A stretch of DNA of 64,000 nt from Deltaproteobacteria bacterium (GTDB lineage: Bacteria; JADJOY01): assembly GCA_016713535.1 (NCBI GenBank), contig JADJOY010000041.1, forward strand, positions 1 through 64,000, read 5' to 3'. Both the position numbers and the translations under genes were made by a program. Of the stretch, positions 49,349 to 58,427 are shown piece after piece (position 1 is the stretch's first letter; each line of letters opens with the position of its first letter). Below the pieces are notes generated by a model. That model saw nothing but the letters and a program-made list of their open reading frames with translations. It did no database searches and was not told the DNA's origin.

Positions 49349-50731
49349 CTACTGGACGTATCCCAGAGCGCGCAGGGCGTCGGCGGTGTCCGCTGGCATC
49401 GCCGAGAGCGGTCGCGTCGTGGCGGCGTGCTCGCGCTGCAGCGCCAGCTCGCGGTCGGCGGCCGTCCGCATCCGGCCGAGCAGGTCGGGCCGACTCGCCG
49501 CCACGTCGTTGCGCTCTCGCGGGTCCGAGGTGACGTCGTAGAGCTGCTCGGGGCCGCCTCGCGCCCAAGCGAGGGGCCGCATGTATTTCCAGTCGCCGTC
49601 GGTGATCGCGAACCACTCGGGGGGCGAGGCGCTCCGGACGGTTACCGGGCGGGTGCGCGCGGCGTAGCGCGCGCGTTCCGAGAGCGGCCACATGCGGCCG
49701 GCGAACGTGGTGGGAACGGGCTGCGACGCCCAGGTCAGCACCGTGGGCGCGAGGTCGACGAGGCCGACCGGCTCCTCGACGCGGATTCCCTTCGCGAGAC
49801 CACCGGGCGGCCGAACCAGCAGCGGCACGCGCACCATCTCGTCGTAGACCGTCGAGTTGTGCTCGAAGCGGCCATGCTCCCCGAAGGCTTCGCCGTGATC
49901 CGAGGTGACGACGAGCCAGACGCGCTCGAGCACCTCGAGGCCACGGAGGTAGGCGAGCAGGTCGTCGAGCTCGTGGTCCGCTACGCGGATGTTGGCGTCG
50001 TAGCGCGCGAGCAACGCCTCGCGCCCGGCGTCGTCGAGCTTGACCTCGCCCCGGTCCAGGGACTGCAGGAACGCCACCGCGCCGCTCACGCCCGCGGCGC
50101 TCGGTAGCTCGAAAGGCAACGCGAAGCCCTTGGGCGGCCGATACGGGGCGTGAGGGGGGAAGAAGTGAAGGTAGGCGAGCCACGGCCGCTCACCGCTGGC
50201 GAGGGTGGTGAGCGCCTCTTTCCAGGCCCGGCGGAATGCGCGCGCGTCGCCGGTGAGCTTGGGATCCACGAAGCGCAGCTCGAAGTCGTCCTCGATCCCG
50301 AATCCGCGCAGGATGCCCGAGCGGCTCGCGACCACCGACCGATACCCGGCGGGCGCGAGCAGGCGGGGGAGCGTGGGCACCTCGGCCGGAAGCGCGCGCT
50401 CGAACGTCGTCAGGGTGTGCTCGTCGGGTGGTCGCCCCGTGAGGATCGTGGCGACCGAGGCGAGGGTGTAGGGCGCGGACGACCGGGCCGTGGCGAAGAG
50501 CACCGACTCCTCGGCCAAGCGATCGAAGGTCGGGCTCGTCGGGCGCGTTCGGTACCCGTACGCACCCAGGTGGTCGGGGCGCAGGGCGTCGAACACCACG
50601 ATCACCACCGAGGGGGTCGTCGCGGGCGTCTCCGCTGCGTGTGCCGCGGGCGTGGTCCCCTCGGCGCGAGCCGCGGCGGAGAGCGCCGCGCCGAGCGCCA
50701 GGAGGCCGGCGACGAGCGTGCGCGCGTTCAC
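49349..50731 (-). CDS. Sulfatase/alkaline-phosphatase-superfamily exported enzyme
   Basis: 460-residue exported protein (signal LVAGLLALGAALSAAARA). Family blocks: VVIVVFDALRPDHLGAYGY (metal Asp), APYTLASVATILTG, SDHGEAFGEHGRFEHN (metal Asp-His), WKYMRPL and LYDVTSDPRERNDV. The formylglycine motif C/S-x-P-x-R is absent: the nucleophile position reads SAPYTLAS, so it may use Thr/Ser and act on phosphoesters rather than sulfates. GTG 50731 overlaps the GH5 stop as GTGA. Third gene of the ceramidase-like operon. Confidence 0.85.
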   Translation of the reverse strand: MNARTLVAGLLALGAALSAAARAEGTTPAAHAAETPATTPSVVIVVFDALRPDHLGAYGYRTRPTSPTFDRLAEESVLFATARSSAPYTLASVATILTGRPPDEHTLTTFERALPAEVPTLPRLLAPAGYRSVVASRSGILRGFGIEDDFELRFVDPKLTGDARAFRRAWKEALTTLASGERPWLAYLHFFPPHAPYRPPKGFALPFELPSAAGVSGAVAFLQSLDRGEVKLDDAGREALLARYDANIRVADHELDDLLAYLRGLEVLERVWLVVTSDHGEAFGEHGRFEHNSTVYDEMVRVPLLVRPPGGLAKGIRVEEPVGLVDLAPTVLTWASQPVPTTFAGRMWPLSERARYAARTRPVTVRSASPPEWFAITDGDWKYMRPLAWARGGPEQLYDVTSDPRERNDVAASRPDLLGRMRTAADRELALQREHAATTRPLSAMPADTADALRALGYVQ

Positions 50732-52315
50732 TCGAACTCCAGCGAGAGCGGACGGACGGGTCGAGTGGCGCCTTCGCGATAGGCCGCCTCGAACGCCGGG
50801 TGGGTCTCGAAGCGGTCGGTCCCCAGATCCTCGACCCACGCCGCAGCCTCTTCCTCGGTCACGGTCGAGAGGTCGAGGCGCTCGAACGGCGGGGTCGCGT
50901 GATAGAGCCCCCAGATCGAGTTGGCGTCCCACTGCTTGTACGTCCAGGGCGACCAGTGGATGCCGTGATCCCCGAGCAGCGCGAAGAAGCGCCGCATGCC
51001 CTCGATCGACTCGGGATCGGGAGCGTAGGTCGAGAACTCACCGAGCAGCAGCGGCCCGGGGAAGCGCCGCCCGAGCTCGTCGGCAGCGCTCGCGAGCTTC
51101 TCGACGAGGCCGGCGACGCGCTCGTCGGCCGTCGCGCCGTCGCCGTAGAAGTGCATCGAGAACATGTAGTTCTCCCAGCCCATCTCGACCGGCGACGGGA
51201 CCAGGAAGAGCGGCAGGTAGCCGTCCTCGCTCATCACGATGTGGTGCCCATCGACGGCGCGGATCGCGTCGTAGATCGCCGCGAGCACGTGGGCGTGCTT
51301 GCCCTCGTCGTAGATGCTGAGCGGCTCGTTCAGGAGATCGAACCCCGCAACGTGCGGGTCGTCGGCGACGTAGCTCGCCACCGCCTGCCAGAGGCGGGCG
51401 GTCTTGGCGATGCAGCGCTCGTCGTTCCACAGCCGGTTGCCGTTCGACGTGCCGCTGTGGGTCTCGTTGTTCTGCCCTCCAGGTGCGCCGTGCATGTCGA
51501 GGAGCACGTAGAGGCGATGGGTGCGCGCCCATTCGAGGATCTGGTGAAGCAGGCGCCAGCCCTCCGGACGGAAGCGGGCACCCGCCGCGTCGTCGGACTC
51601 GAGCCAGTCGTACCAGAACGGCAATCTCACCATGTTCAGCCCGAGATCGTGGACCCGCGCGAAGTCGCTCTCGTCGATCCAACGCTCGCGGTAGGATCGA
51701 CGGAGCGCTTGGCTCCGCTCCCAGCCGAACCGTTCGGAGGCCGCTCGCCAGAGGTCCTGCTCGCTGGTCACGTTCGGGGTGGCGTCGTACCACTGCCAGA
51801 ACCGCGTGATCGCCTCGCCTTCACCGGCGAAGGCGTTCGTGGTGGTCCAGTCGCGCAGAAAACGGGCCACCTCGGAGCACGGCTTCTGCACCACGAAGTG
51901 CTGGAGGTAGGCCAGCGGGACGCCGACCTGCATGGTGCGCTTGCAGCCGAGCCGGGTGCACTCGGCGACCAACGCGTCGTTCCAGTCCGAGCAGTCGAGG
52001 TTGGTCTCGCCGATACCGGGGATCCAGCTCTCGACGAGCAGCCAGCCACCGAGGTTCACCCCCCGCAGCGCGACGCGAGCGCCTTGGTCGTCGAGGACGT
52101 CGGTGCCCGATGCGTGGAGCATCGGCAGCGTCGCCGGCGATGGCGTCGGACGATCGACGAACGCCTGGTCGTTGGGTTCGCAGAAGCCCTGCGGTGGCTC
52201 GCTCGTCGAGCCACCGCCCCCCGCAGCTCGCGAGGAGCGCAGTCACGAGAGCCACGAGCGCGGGTGGGAGCCTCGCCACACGCCGCCGAGGCACGCTGCG
52301 ATCGGTCGGGGTCAT
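50728..52315 (-). CDS. Glycoside hydrolase family 5 lipoprotein, one frame change
   Basis: About 528 residues. The start ATG 52315 gives a signal with lipobox LLASC; the frame changes near 52215, and the rest is clean. GH5 features: RGVNLGGWLLVESWIPG, LGLNMVRLPFWYDWLE, LLDMHGAPGGQN, acid/base Glu in GFDLLNEPLS, HFYGDG, nucleophile Glu in LLLGEFSTYAP. The N-terminal phrase is closest to exo-beta-1,3-glucanase-like GH5, although endoglycoceramidases also belong to GH5. Start overlaps the ceramidase-like stop as ATGA. Extracytoplasmic beta-glycosidase. Confidence 0.88.
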
Positions 52316-54253
52316 CGGTCCGCGATGCCCGGCCGTGACGCCATCCAGCTCGCCGCCATGTCACCCAGCGGACCGGGAAGCGCCCGTACCAGCTTGCACA
52401 CGCCGTCCGCGCCGTTCTCCACGAAGCTCGCCCGCCGCGTCGCCGTGCACAGCGCACGCGTCTCCAGCGCAGCCGTGAGGTCGAGGATGTCGATCAGGTC
52501 GCAGTAGAGCTCGTCGCCGGCGCGTGGCCCGAGCGAGAAGTACTCGGAGTAGAAGTTGGGGTGCTCCATCGGGCTACCTGCGCCTCCGCCGAACAGGAAG
52601 TCCGACACCGAGAAGTCGAGATAGTCACTGCGGGGCACGAAGTACCCGAGCTCGTTGGGAGCCAGCCCGACCAGCGCGAGACGTTCCGGAGCGTCCTTCA
52701 TCCGACGTAGACCTTCGAGAGCCGGGAAGGCGGTGGTGCCGTAGTCGAACTCCGGGGTCGCGAAGTCGTAGCGCCTCGCGGCGCGCCCGTCGAGGCTCTC
52801 GGGAAAGAGCTCGCCCGGGGCGGTGACGAGCGTGGCGACACTGCCGAGATCGAGGCGGAACACCGGGGTGCGGATGCAGCCACAGTGACTGCAACCGCTC
52901 GGGCTCGGAGAAGTCGAACAGGCCCGCGCCGTCCCTGGTGAAGTAGGACGAACTGCCCGGGATGACTCCCGCCACCAGGCCCAGGACCAGGTTCAGGTTC
53001 TCCATCGGTAGTCGCGACTCGCGGCGACGGAACTCCAGGTGGTCGGGCTCGGTCGGCTCGACGCTCGACAGTGCGTCGGCCGCCTGTTCAGCGAGCTCGA
53101 AACCGAGCGAGCGCGCCTTGTCGAAGCCATCGTCGGCGATCCAGGAGCGGCCCGTTGCGGGATCCGTGGAGCGCTCGCCGGCTTCGTTCCAGTACGGGGT
53201 GATCGCGCCGTCGAGCGGCGTCAGCAGGCCACCGACCGCGCCGCTCACGTAGATGGCGGTGCCTCCGAGACGGGATTCGAGGCGTGCCCGCAGGTAACCG
53301 GGGTAGTCGGCCGAGAGCAGGTTGTTGCGCGAGCCGATGCTCTCGGGGTGGTTGGACCAGCTCACCAGCGTCGCGATCGTCTCGTCGTCCCGGCCAACCG
53401 CCTGGATCGCGAGCAGGTCGGCATCGCGGATCGTCGGCAGCCGGGTGTCGTTGGCGAGCCGGGGCGGCCTCGCCGGATCGAGGTAGCGGTGATCGAGGAA
53501 TAGATCGTCGAGGCCGAGGTCGAGGGCCACGTCGGCGACTTTGATGCGCGCCTCGACGATCGCGCCGATCGCGCCGGCGACGGCCTCGACGATCGCGTCG
53601 TTCACTCGCGCGAGGTAGGCCGGGTCGGCGCCCGACTCGTATTGCGTCTTGCCCCAGAGCCCGAGCGTATCGGGGCCTTCGTGGTCGTGGATCGATGCGA
53701 CGATCACCCGCTCGGGGTCGACGCTCGCCTCGCTCCGCAGACGGGCCAGGGCGGGCTCGATGGAGGGCGTGAGCAGGCCGACGAAGTCGCACGCCACGAG
53801 CACGGCGGTGAGGTCGCCTTGCTGGAAGGCGATCGCGCGCACCGTGATCGGGTCGTGGACGCCGAGCGCCGGATGGGCGTTGTCGAAGCCGGCCATCCAG
53901 ACGGGCTCGAAGCGGCCGTTGCCCTCGGTGCCGGTCGGGTTCGTGACCGGATCGAAGTCGTCGCCGTCGGGATCCGGCCTCAGCGTGGGATCGAAACCCG
54001 GCTCGCGCGCCGACGGCAGTCCGTCCCGGCCGAAGTCGTCGTAGGGTTCCCCGTCGGCGAAGTCCCACAGGCCGTTGCCATTGGTATCGTGGAAGAGCTC
54101 CCAGGAGGTGGGCGTGACGTCGACCATCGCGACGCCAACTCGAAGCGGCGTTCCGCGGCCGGTCGCGTCACCGACGGTCTCGTGCGATCCGTCGCAACCC
54201 GACGTCAGCGCGACGATCAGCGCCACGGCGCGTGCCCAGCGTGACGCTGCCAT
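52312..54253 (-). CDS. Neutral/alkaline ceramidase-like lipoprotein, one frame change
   Basis: About 646 residues. Signal with lipobox LTSGC, then the neutral-ceramidase N-terminal pattern (RVGVAMVDVTPTSWELF, FQQGDLTAVLVACDFVGL, IVASIHDHEGPDTLG with the metal His pair, SWSNHPESIGSRNNLLSADYPG). The C-terminal third (RLDLGSVATLVTAPGELFPES, GLAPNELGYFVPRSDY) is in another frame; the switch is near 52865. The family hydrolyses N-acyl sphingosine, though many bacterial members have unknown substrates. First gene of an operon with GH5 and alkaline-phosphatase-superfamily genes. ATG 54298 is an alternative start. Confidence 0.82.
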
Positions 54254-54471
54254 CGCCCATCGGGCGGTGACGCGGGGGCGTGGGTGGGGTGGCAGCATGG
54301 GCGGAAGTGAGCGCGGCGCTCCACTCTTACTCGAGCACCGCAAGTGGCGCCAGGCCGGACGTCCGCGCGGCGCCAGCCTCCCGGGGTGCGTTGCGGTCCG
54401 CGCGGAGCCGTGCCAAAACCCCGCCTACCACCCGGCCGAGCCTCTCCGGCAGCGGCCCGAGAGGGACCAGC

Positions 54472-55134
54472 GTGACCCGGAAAGCCGTCGATTGGACCCC
54501 CGCAGAGCGCGCCGCGCTCGACGAGCTCCAGAGCCCGCGCGCGGTCCAGGAGTTCCTGGACGCGGTGTCGTACAGCGACGAGTCGCGCTATCGCTCGCCG
54601 CGTGAGGTCCTGGCCGATCGCCGCGCCCACTGCATGGACGGCGCGCTGTTCGCAGCCGCGGCGCTGGAGCGGATGGGCTACCCGCCGCTCCTGGTGGACC
54701 TGCGCGCAGTGCGCGACGACGACCACGTGCTCGCGATCTTCCGAGTCGACCGTCACTGGGGAGCGGTGGCCAAGTCCAACACCACCACGTTGCGATTCCG
54801 CGAGCCGATCTTCCGCAATCTGCGCGAGCTCGCTCTCTCGTACTTCGAGTTCTACTTCAACGTCGAGTCGGCGAAGACGCTGCGCTCCTATTCGCTGCCC
54901 GTGAACCTGCGACGCTTCCACCGTCAGCACTGGCACACCGACCCACGCGTCGTCGACGCGATCGTCGAGGTGCTCGACCAGCGCGAGCACAAGCCGCTCG
55001 TCACTCGAGCTCAGACCGCTCGCCTGAGCTCGGTCGACCGCGAGATCTACGACGCCGCGTTCCTGGGAGCGAATCCAGCGGGGCTCTACCAGCCCCCGCC
55101 GCGGCGGGCCTTCCGATCCAGGCGATCTTCCTGA
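54472..55134 (+). CDS. Transglutaminase-like superfamily protein
   Basis: 220 residues from GTG 54472. The core ADRRAHCMDGALFAAAALERMGY places a Cys at a helix start, and VRDDDHVLAIFRVD supplies the His, as in transglutaminase-fold cysteine hydrolases. The rest (NLRELALSYFEFYFNVE, SYSLPVNLRRFHRQHWH) is helical and unrecognised. No signal peptide is obvious from this start. Divergent from the ceramidase-like operon. Confidence 0.68.
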   Translation: MTRKAVDWTPAERAALDELQSPRAVQEFLDAVSYSDESRYRSPREVLADRRAHCMDGALFAAAALERMGYPPLLVDLRAVRDDDHVLAIFRVDRHWGAVAKSNTTTLRFREPIFRNLRELALSYFEFYFNVESAKTLRSYSLPVNLRRFHRQHWHTDPRVVDAIVEVLDQREHKPLVTRAQTARLSSVDREIYDAAFLGANPAGLYQPPPRRAFRSRRSS

Positions 55135-55229
55135 GCCCGGAACGGCTCGCGACGCCGTGCGCATCGCATACGTCAGTCATGCCCGCGGCGGTGTGCTGCC
55201 CACCAGCCCGAGCCGGCCACGGCTGACGG

Positions 55230-55637
55230 CTACCGGCTGGTGCGGCCCGGTGGGTGATGGCGCGGGCCACGCTCCGCCGGGCCGTGCGCCGCGCGGGGCG
55301 TGACGCCGGCGCAGCCGGCGCACAGGGTGGCAGTGGGCTGAGCCTTCAGCCGCGCGACCTGGATCGGCCGTCCGCAGCCGAGGCAGGTCCCGTAGGTGCC
55401 CGTGTGGATCCGAGCGATGGCAGCGTCGATGGCGGCGATCTCGCGGCGCTCACGTTCGTCGAGACGGTCGAGGACGCCGATCAGGATCTCGTCCTGGGCG
55501 CGCTCCTCGAGCTCGGGCTCGACACGCTGCTCGGAGAGCGTGGCGAGGTCGGCTTCGGCCATCTGCGCTTCCCGCAGCAGGCTCGAGCGTTCACGTCCCA
55601 ATGAAGCCTCGATCTCGTGGAGGGTGCGAATGTTCAT
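55230..55637 (-). CDS. DksA/TraR-family C4 zinc-finger protein
   Basis: 135-residue cytosolic protein. An N-terminal coiled-coil (HEIEASLGRERSSLLREAQ ... LDRLDERERREIAAID) is followed by a four-Cys zinc finger (TCLGCGRPIQVARL ... LCAGCAG). Relatives bind RNA polymerase through the secondary channel and modulate initiation, often with ppGpp. The coiled-coil tip does not show the DxxDxA of DksA, so it is a DksA-like paralogue. Excellent RBS AGGAGGAC before ATG 55637. Upstream neighbour of, and same strand as, the sigma factor. Confidence 0.86.
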   Translation of the reverse strand: MNIRTLHEIEASLGRERSSLLREAQMAEADLATLSEQRVEPELEERAQDEILIGVLDRLDERERREIAAIDAAIARIHTGTYGTCLGCGRPIQVARLKAQPTATLCAGCAGVTPRAAHGPAERGPRHHPPGRTSR

Positions 55638-55843
55638 CGATGTCCTCCTGGAAGGCAGAGCAGCCGCACAGCACCGGATGCAGAGCAGGATCCGCGCCGC
55701 GCGGCATCGTCGGCGCCGCGGAGAAGTACGAGTCGGTACGCCGCGGTGCGGCAAGGTCGGCGGCAGCCACACCCCACCCGTGTCGCCACGGTAACGAGTG
55801 GTGCTCGGGGGATCGGCATGGTGGCGCGATGCGACCACGAACA

Positions 55844-55881
55844 CGAAGCCCCGCGGACCGGATGGGGTCCGCGGGGCTTCG
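55844..55881. terminator. Strong stem-loop downstream of the sigma-factor gene
   Basis: Perfect 16-bp stem CGAAGCCCCGCGGACC / GGTCCGCGGGGCTTCG with a 6-nt loop, 32 bp past the sigma stop. On the minus strand it is followed by TGTTCGTGG, only a weak U-tract, so it could end transcription or protect the mRNA 3' end. Confidence 0.65.
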
Positions 55882-55912
55882 ACCGATGCGACCAGAGGAG
55901 GCCGGGTAGGGC

Positions 55913-57187
55913 TCAGGCGGCGCCGGCGATACCCGAGTCCTCGAAGACACCGCGCAACGTCTTGAGCGCCTGCGCCTCGATCTGACGGATCCGCTCGCGG
56001 GTGAGGCGGAAGCGGGTGCTGATCTCTTGCAGGCTGTGCGACGACACCTCGCCGACCCCGAAACGCAGCCGCAGGATCTTCTCCTCGCGTGGCGTGAGCT
56101 TGCCGAGCGCCACCTTGACGCGGTCGGCGAGCTCGACGAGCGACGCGTCCTCGAACGGCGAGGGTGCGTCCGGGTCCGCGAGCACGTCGCCGAGGCGCTG
56201 GCTGCCGTCGGCCGAGAGCGGCGTGTCGAGCGAGATGGCTTCGCTGCGCATCATCATGCGCTCTTCCACCCACTTCTCGTCGGTGGAGACCTTCTCGGCG
56301 ATTTCCTCGGTCCGCGGCTTGCGGCCGAGCTCGAGGCCGAGGTCCCGGGTCGTGCGCATGATCTTGCGGCGCTCTTCCTGGAGGTAGAGCGGAACGCGGA
56401 CCAGGCCGGCCTGGTTGTCGATCGAACGGCGAATGTACTGGTGGATCCACCACGACGCGTAGGTGCTGAAGCGGAAGCCGGTGTCGACTCGGTATCGCTC
56501 CACCGCCTTCATCAGGCCGATGTTGCCCTCTTGGACCAGGTCGAGCATCGGGATGCCGTGGCGGCGGTAGCGCTTCGCGATGTGGATCACCAAGCGCAGG
56601 TTGGCCTCGGTGAGCAGCGCCTTGGCCCTCTCGATGCCGTCGAGCGCGGCGGCGAGCTGTGCCGCGTAGCGCGTCAGGACGCCCTTCTGGCGCGCCTGGA
56701 ACGCCTTGCGGGGGGCCAACGTGCCGCTGACCACCCCGTTCACGTCGTCGAGGACGGTGTAGCCGACGCGCTCGGGCAGCGTCTCCTCCATCGACCGTCC
56801 GCGCGGCTTGGCAAAGTCCTTGCCGAGCACGCGGGGGATCAGCGTGGGGGGCTCGTCGAGGAGGGCGTGCAGAACCTCGCGGGCCTTGTCGATGCCGCTC
56901 GCGAAGCGGATCTCACCCTCGCGCCGGGCCAGCGGGATGGCGCCCATCTCGCGGAAGTACAGGTCTTCGAGGTTGCCCGGGTCGGTCTCGTGCTCGGCGG
57001 CGTTCCACGCCGTACCGCCCGCCGTCGCCCGGGGCGCCTCATCCCCCGGCTCGAGGGGTTCGGTGTCCCCGTCAGCCATCGCGCCGAGCGAGGCGAGATC
57101 GTCTTCGCTCGGTCCAGAAGCCTCGGGCATGTTGAAGCTGTCCGAGACTCCCAGGTCGACGTCGTCCAGATCGAGTGGGTCTTTCAT
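55913..57187 (-). CDS. Sigma-70 family RNA polymerase sigma factor (RpoD/RpoS type)
   Basis: 424-residue group 1/2 sigma factor. Acidic N-terminus, region 1.2 (DLYFREMGAIPLARREGE), a non-conserved spacer, region 2 (ANLRLVIHIAKRYRRHGI, LDLVQEGNIGLMKAVERY, RFSTYASWWIHQYIRRSI), region 3 (VRVPLYLQEERRKIMR), and region 4 (LTPREEKILRLRFG, LTRERIRQIEAQALKTLR). Shorter than RpoD and lacking region 1.1, so a stress or development sigma (RpoS-like) is likely. Own promoter at 57257-57284 and stem-loop after the stop. Confidence 0.93.
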   Translation of the reverse strand: MKDPLDLDDVDLGVSDSFNMPEASGPSEDDLASLGAMADGDTEPLEPGDEAPRATAGGTAWNAAEHETDPGNLEDLYFREMGAIPLARREGEIRFASGIDKAREVLHALLDEPPTLIPRVLGKDFAKPRGRSMEETLPERVGYTVLDDVNGVVSGTLAPRKAFQARQKGVLTRYAAQLAAALDGIERAKALLTEANLRLVIHIAKRYRRHGIPMLDLVQEGNIGLMKAVERYRVDTGFRFSTYASWWIHQYIRRSIDNQAGLVRVPLYLQEERRKIMRTTRDLGLELGRKPRTEEIAEKVSTDEKWVEERMMMRSEAISLDTPLSADGSQRLGDVLADPDAPSPFEDASLVELADRVKVALGKLTPREEKILRLRFGVGEVSSHSLQEISTRFRLTRERIRQIEAQALKTLRGVFEDSGIAGAA

Positions 57188-57527
57188 GGTGGCCTTCCTC
57201 TGCCTCTCGGCTCGAACCGGGAGTGGGAAAGAGGATAAAGGAGATGGAATTGGTACTGTATAGATCCACCCGTGGGGCTGTCAACAGCGGACCGCTCCGG
57301 TTTCCCTCGCGTCGTGGACCTGAAATCGCTGCGATTCCCGGGCTGTGATCGACGATCGAGGTGTCGTGTGGTGGGCGGCTCGGCTACCTCCTTCGATGAA
57401 TTAGACGAATTTCCTGCGCGCCACATTCATCGCAGCGCCCTCGAATCAGCAAATCGGAAATTGTCACCAGGCGCTTGAGTCGCCGGACTGTCGTCGGCGC
57501 GGCGAGGCTGGCCGCCGCAGGCGGGAC
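57188..57527. other. Intergenic region with promoter and locally lower GC
   Basis: 340 bp between the sigma gene start and the PIG-L stop. It holds the sigma promoter and a less GC-rich stretch (57205-57270, 57390-57470). I see no convincing gene, tRNA or long hairpin. Confidence 0.6.
57257..57284 (-). promoter_or_regulatory. Sigma-70-type promoter of the sigma-factor gene
   Basis: On the minus strand: TTGACA (57284-57279), 16-bp spacer, TATACA (57262-57257), about 70 bp before the ATG at 57187. The -35 box is perfect and the -10 has four of six consensus bases, the best-looking promoter in the window. Confidence 0.75.
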
Positions 57528-58427
57528 TCAGCCGCAGGTGTTGCGCGCGGGCTCGAGCGGGTCGAGGACCTGCACCCAGGGATCCATGCGCCGGAGGTAC
57601 ACCGAGTAGATCAGGTGGCTGAGGGTCCGCAGGCTCCCCATGTCACCCGCCTGGGTACGGTGCGCGTGGGAGAAGCGTCCGGCCATGTCGATGCAGGTCT
57701 CGGTGGGTGAGCAGTTCTGGTCGGGGTCCAGCACGTCGGTGTAGGGCTCGGGATCGCGTCCCATGAGCGGAGCCAGAAACCAGTAGCGGTTGAGGACCTC
57801 GAAGTAGCTCGGGGTTCGCCAGGGCGCGGCCCCGTCGAATGCCTCCCGCGGCTCGGCGGCGCGGCGGATGCCCTCCATCGCGAAGCGAGCCGCGAGCTGA
57901 TGCTCGGGGTGGCACGTGAAGCCGTGGTAGGCGTCGAGGGTCAACACGACCGTGGGCTGGAAGCGCCGGATGGCGAGTGCGACTGCAGCCGACGGGTCGA
58001 TCGCATCCTTCCACTTCGCCGCGATCACCTCTCGGGCGGGGAAGCTCTCGACGGGCAGGGGTGCGTTGTAGAGGCGGTAGTGCTCGAGCGTCGCGCCGTA
58101 GAGCGCGGCTGATTCCTCGAGCTCGTGACCCCGGACCGTGCCGAGGTCGGGGTGGCAGCCCTCGGGGAGCAGGCACTCGCCGCCGTCACCGTGGTTGAAG
58201 ACGAGGAAGTAGCACGGCGTCTTCAGTCCCACGCACGCGTGGGTCAGCACCGAGCCGGCGAGCGCCTCGTCGTCGGGATGCGCCGAGATCCACATGACGC
58301 GCGCGTCGGCGCGCAGCACCTCTTCGATCGAAGGTTGGGTCGCCTCCGGGACGTGAGCGCCGGCGCACCCGAGCCCCAGCGCGGTCGCGAGCAGCGTGGC
58401 GAGGCGGCCGATGCGTGACTTCGTCAT
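57528..58427 (-). CDS. PIG-L family deacetylase lipoprotein
   Basis: 299-residue zinc-dependent deacetylase of the LmbE/PIG-L family. Signal with lipobox LGLGC, then the metal-binding motif ISAHPDDEALAG and the His of FTCHPEHQLAAR. The family removes acetyl from N-acetylglucosaminyl groups of glycolipids, bacillithiol/mycothiol precursors or antibiotics; export suggests an envelope glycan or glycolipid. ATG 58427 overlaps the aldo/keto-reductase-like stop as ATGA. Last gene of the minus-strand set. Confidence 0.9.
   Translation of the reverse strand: MTKSRIGRLATLLATALGLGCAGAHVPEATQPSIEEVLRADARVMWISAHPDDEALAGSVLTHACVGLKTPCYFLVFNHGDGGECLLPEGCHPDLGTVRGHELEESAALYGATLEHYRLYNAPLPVESFPAREVIAAKWKDAIDPSAAVALAIRRFQPTVVLTLDAYHGFTCHPEHQLAARFAMEGIRRAAEPREAFDGAAPWRTPSYFEVLNRYWFLAPLMGRDPEPYTDVLDPDQNCSPTETCIDMAGRFSHAHRTQAGDMGSLRTLSHLIYSVYLRRMDPWVQVLDPLEPARNTCG

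Noticed and set aside
50728-52315. Calling the GH5 gene an endoglycoceramidase
   Set aside because: The N-terminal phrase RGVNLGGWLLVESW is closer to exo-glucanase-like GH5; substrate cannot be set from these motifs, so only GH5 is claimed.
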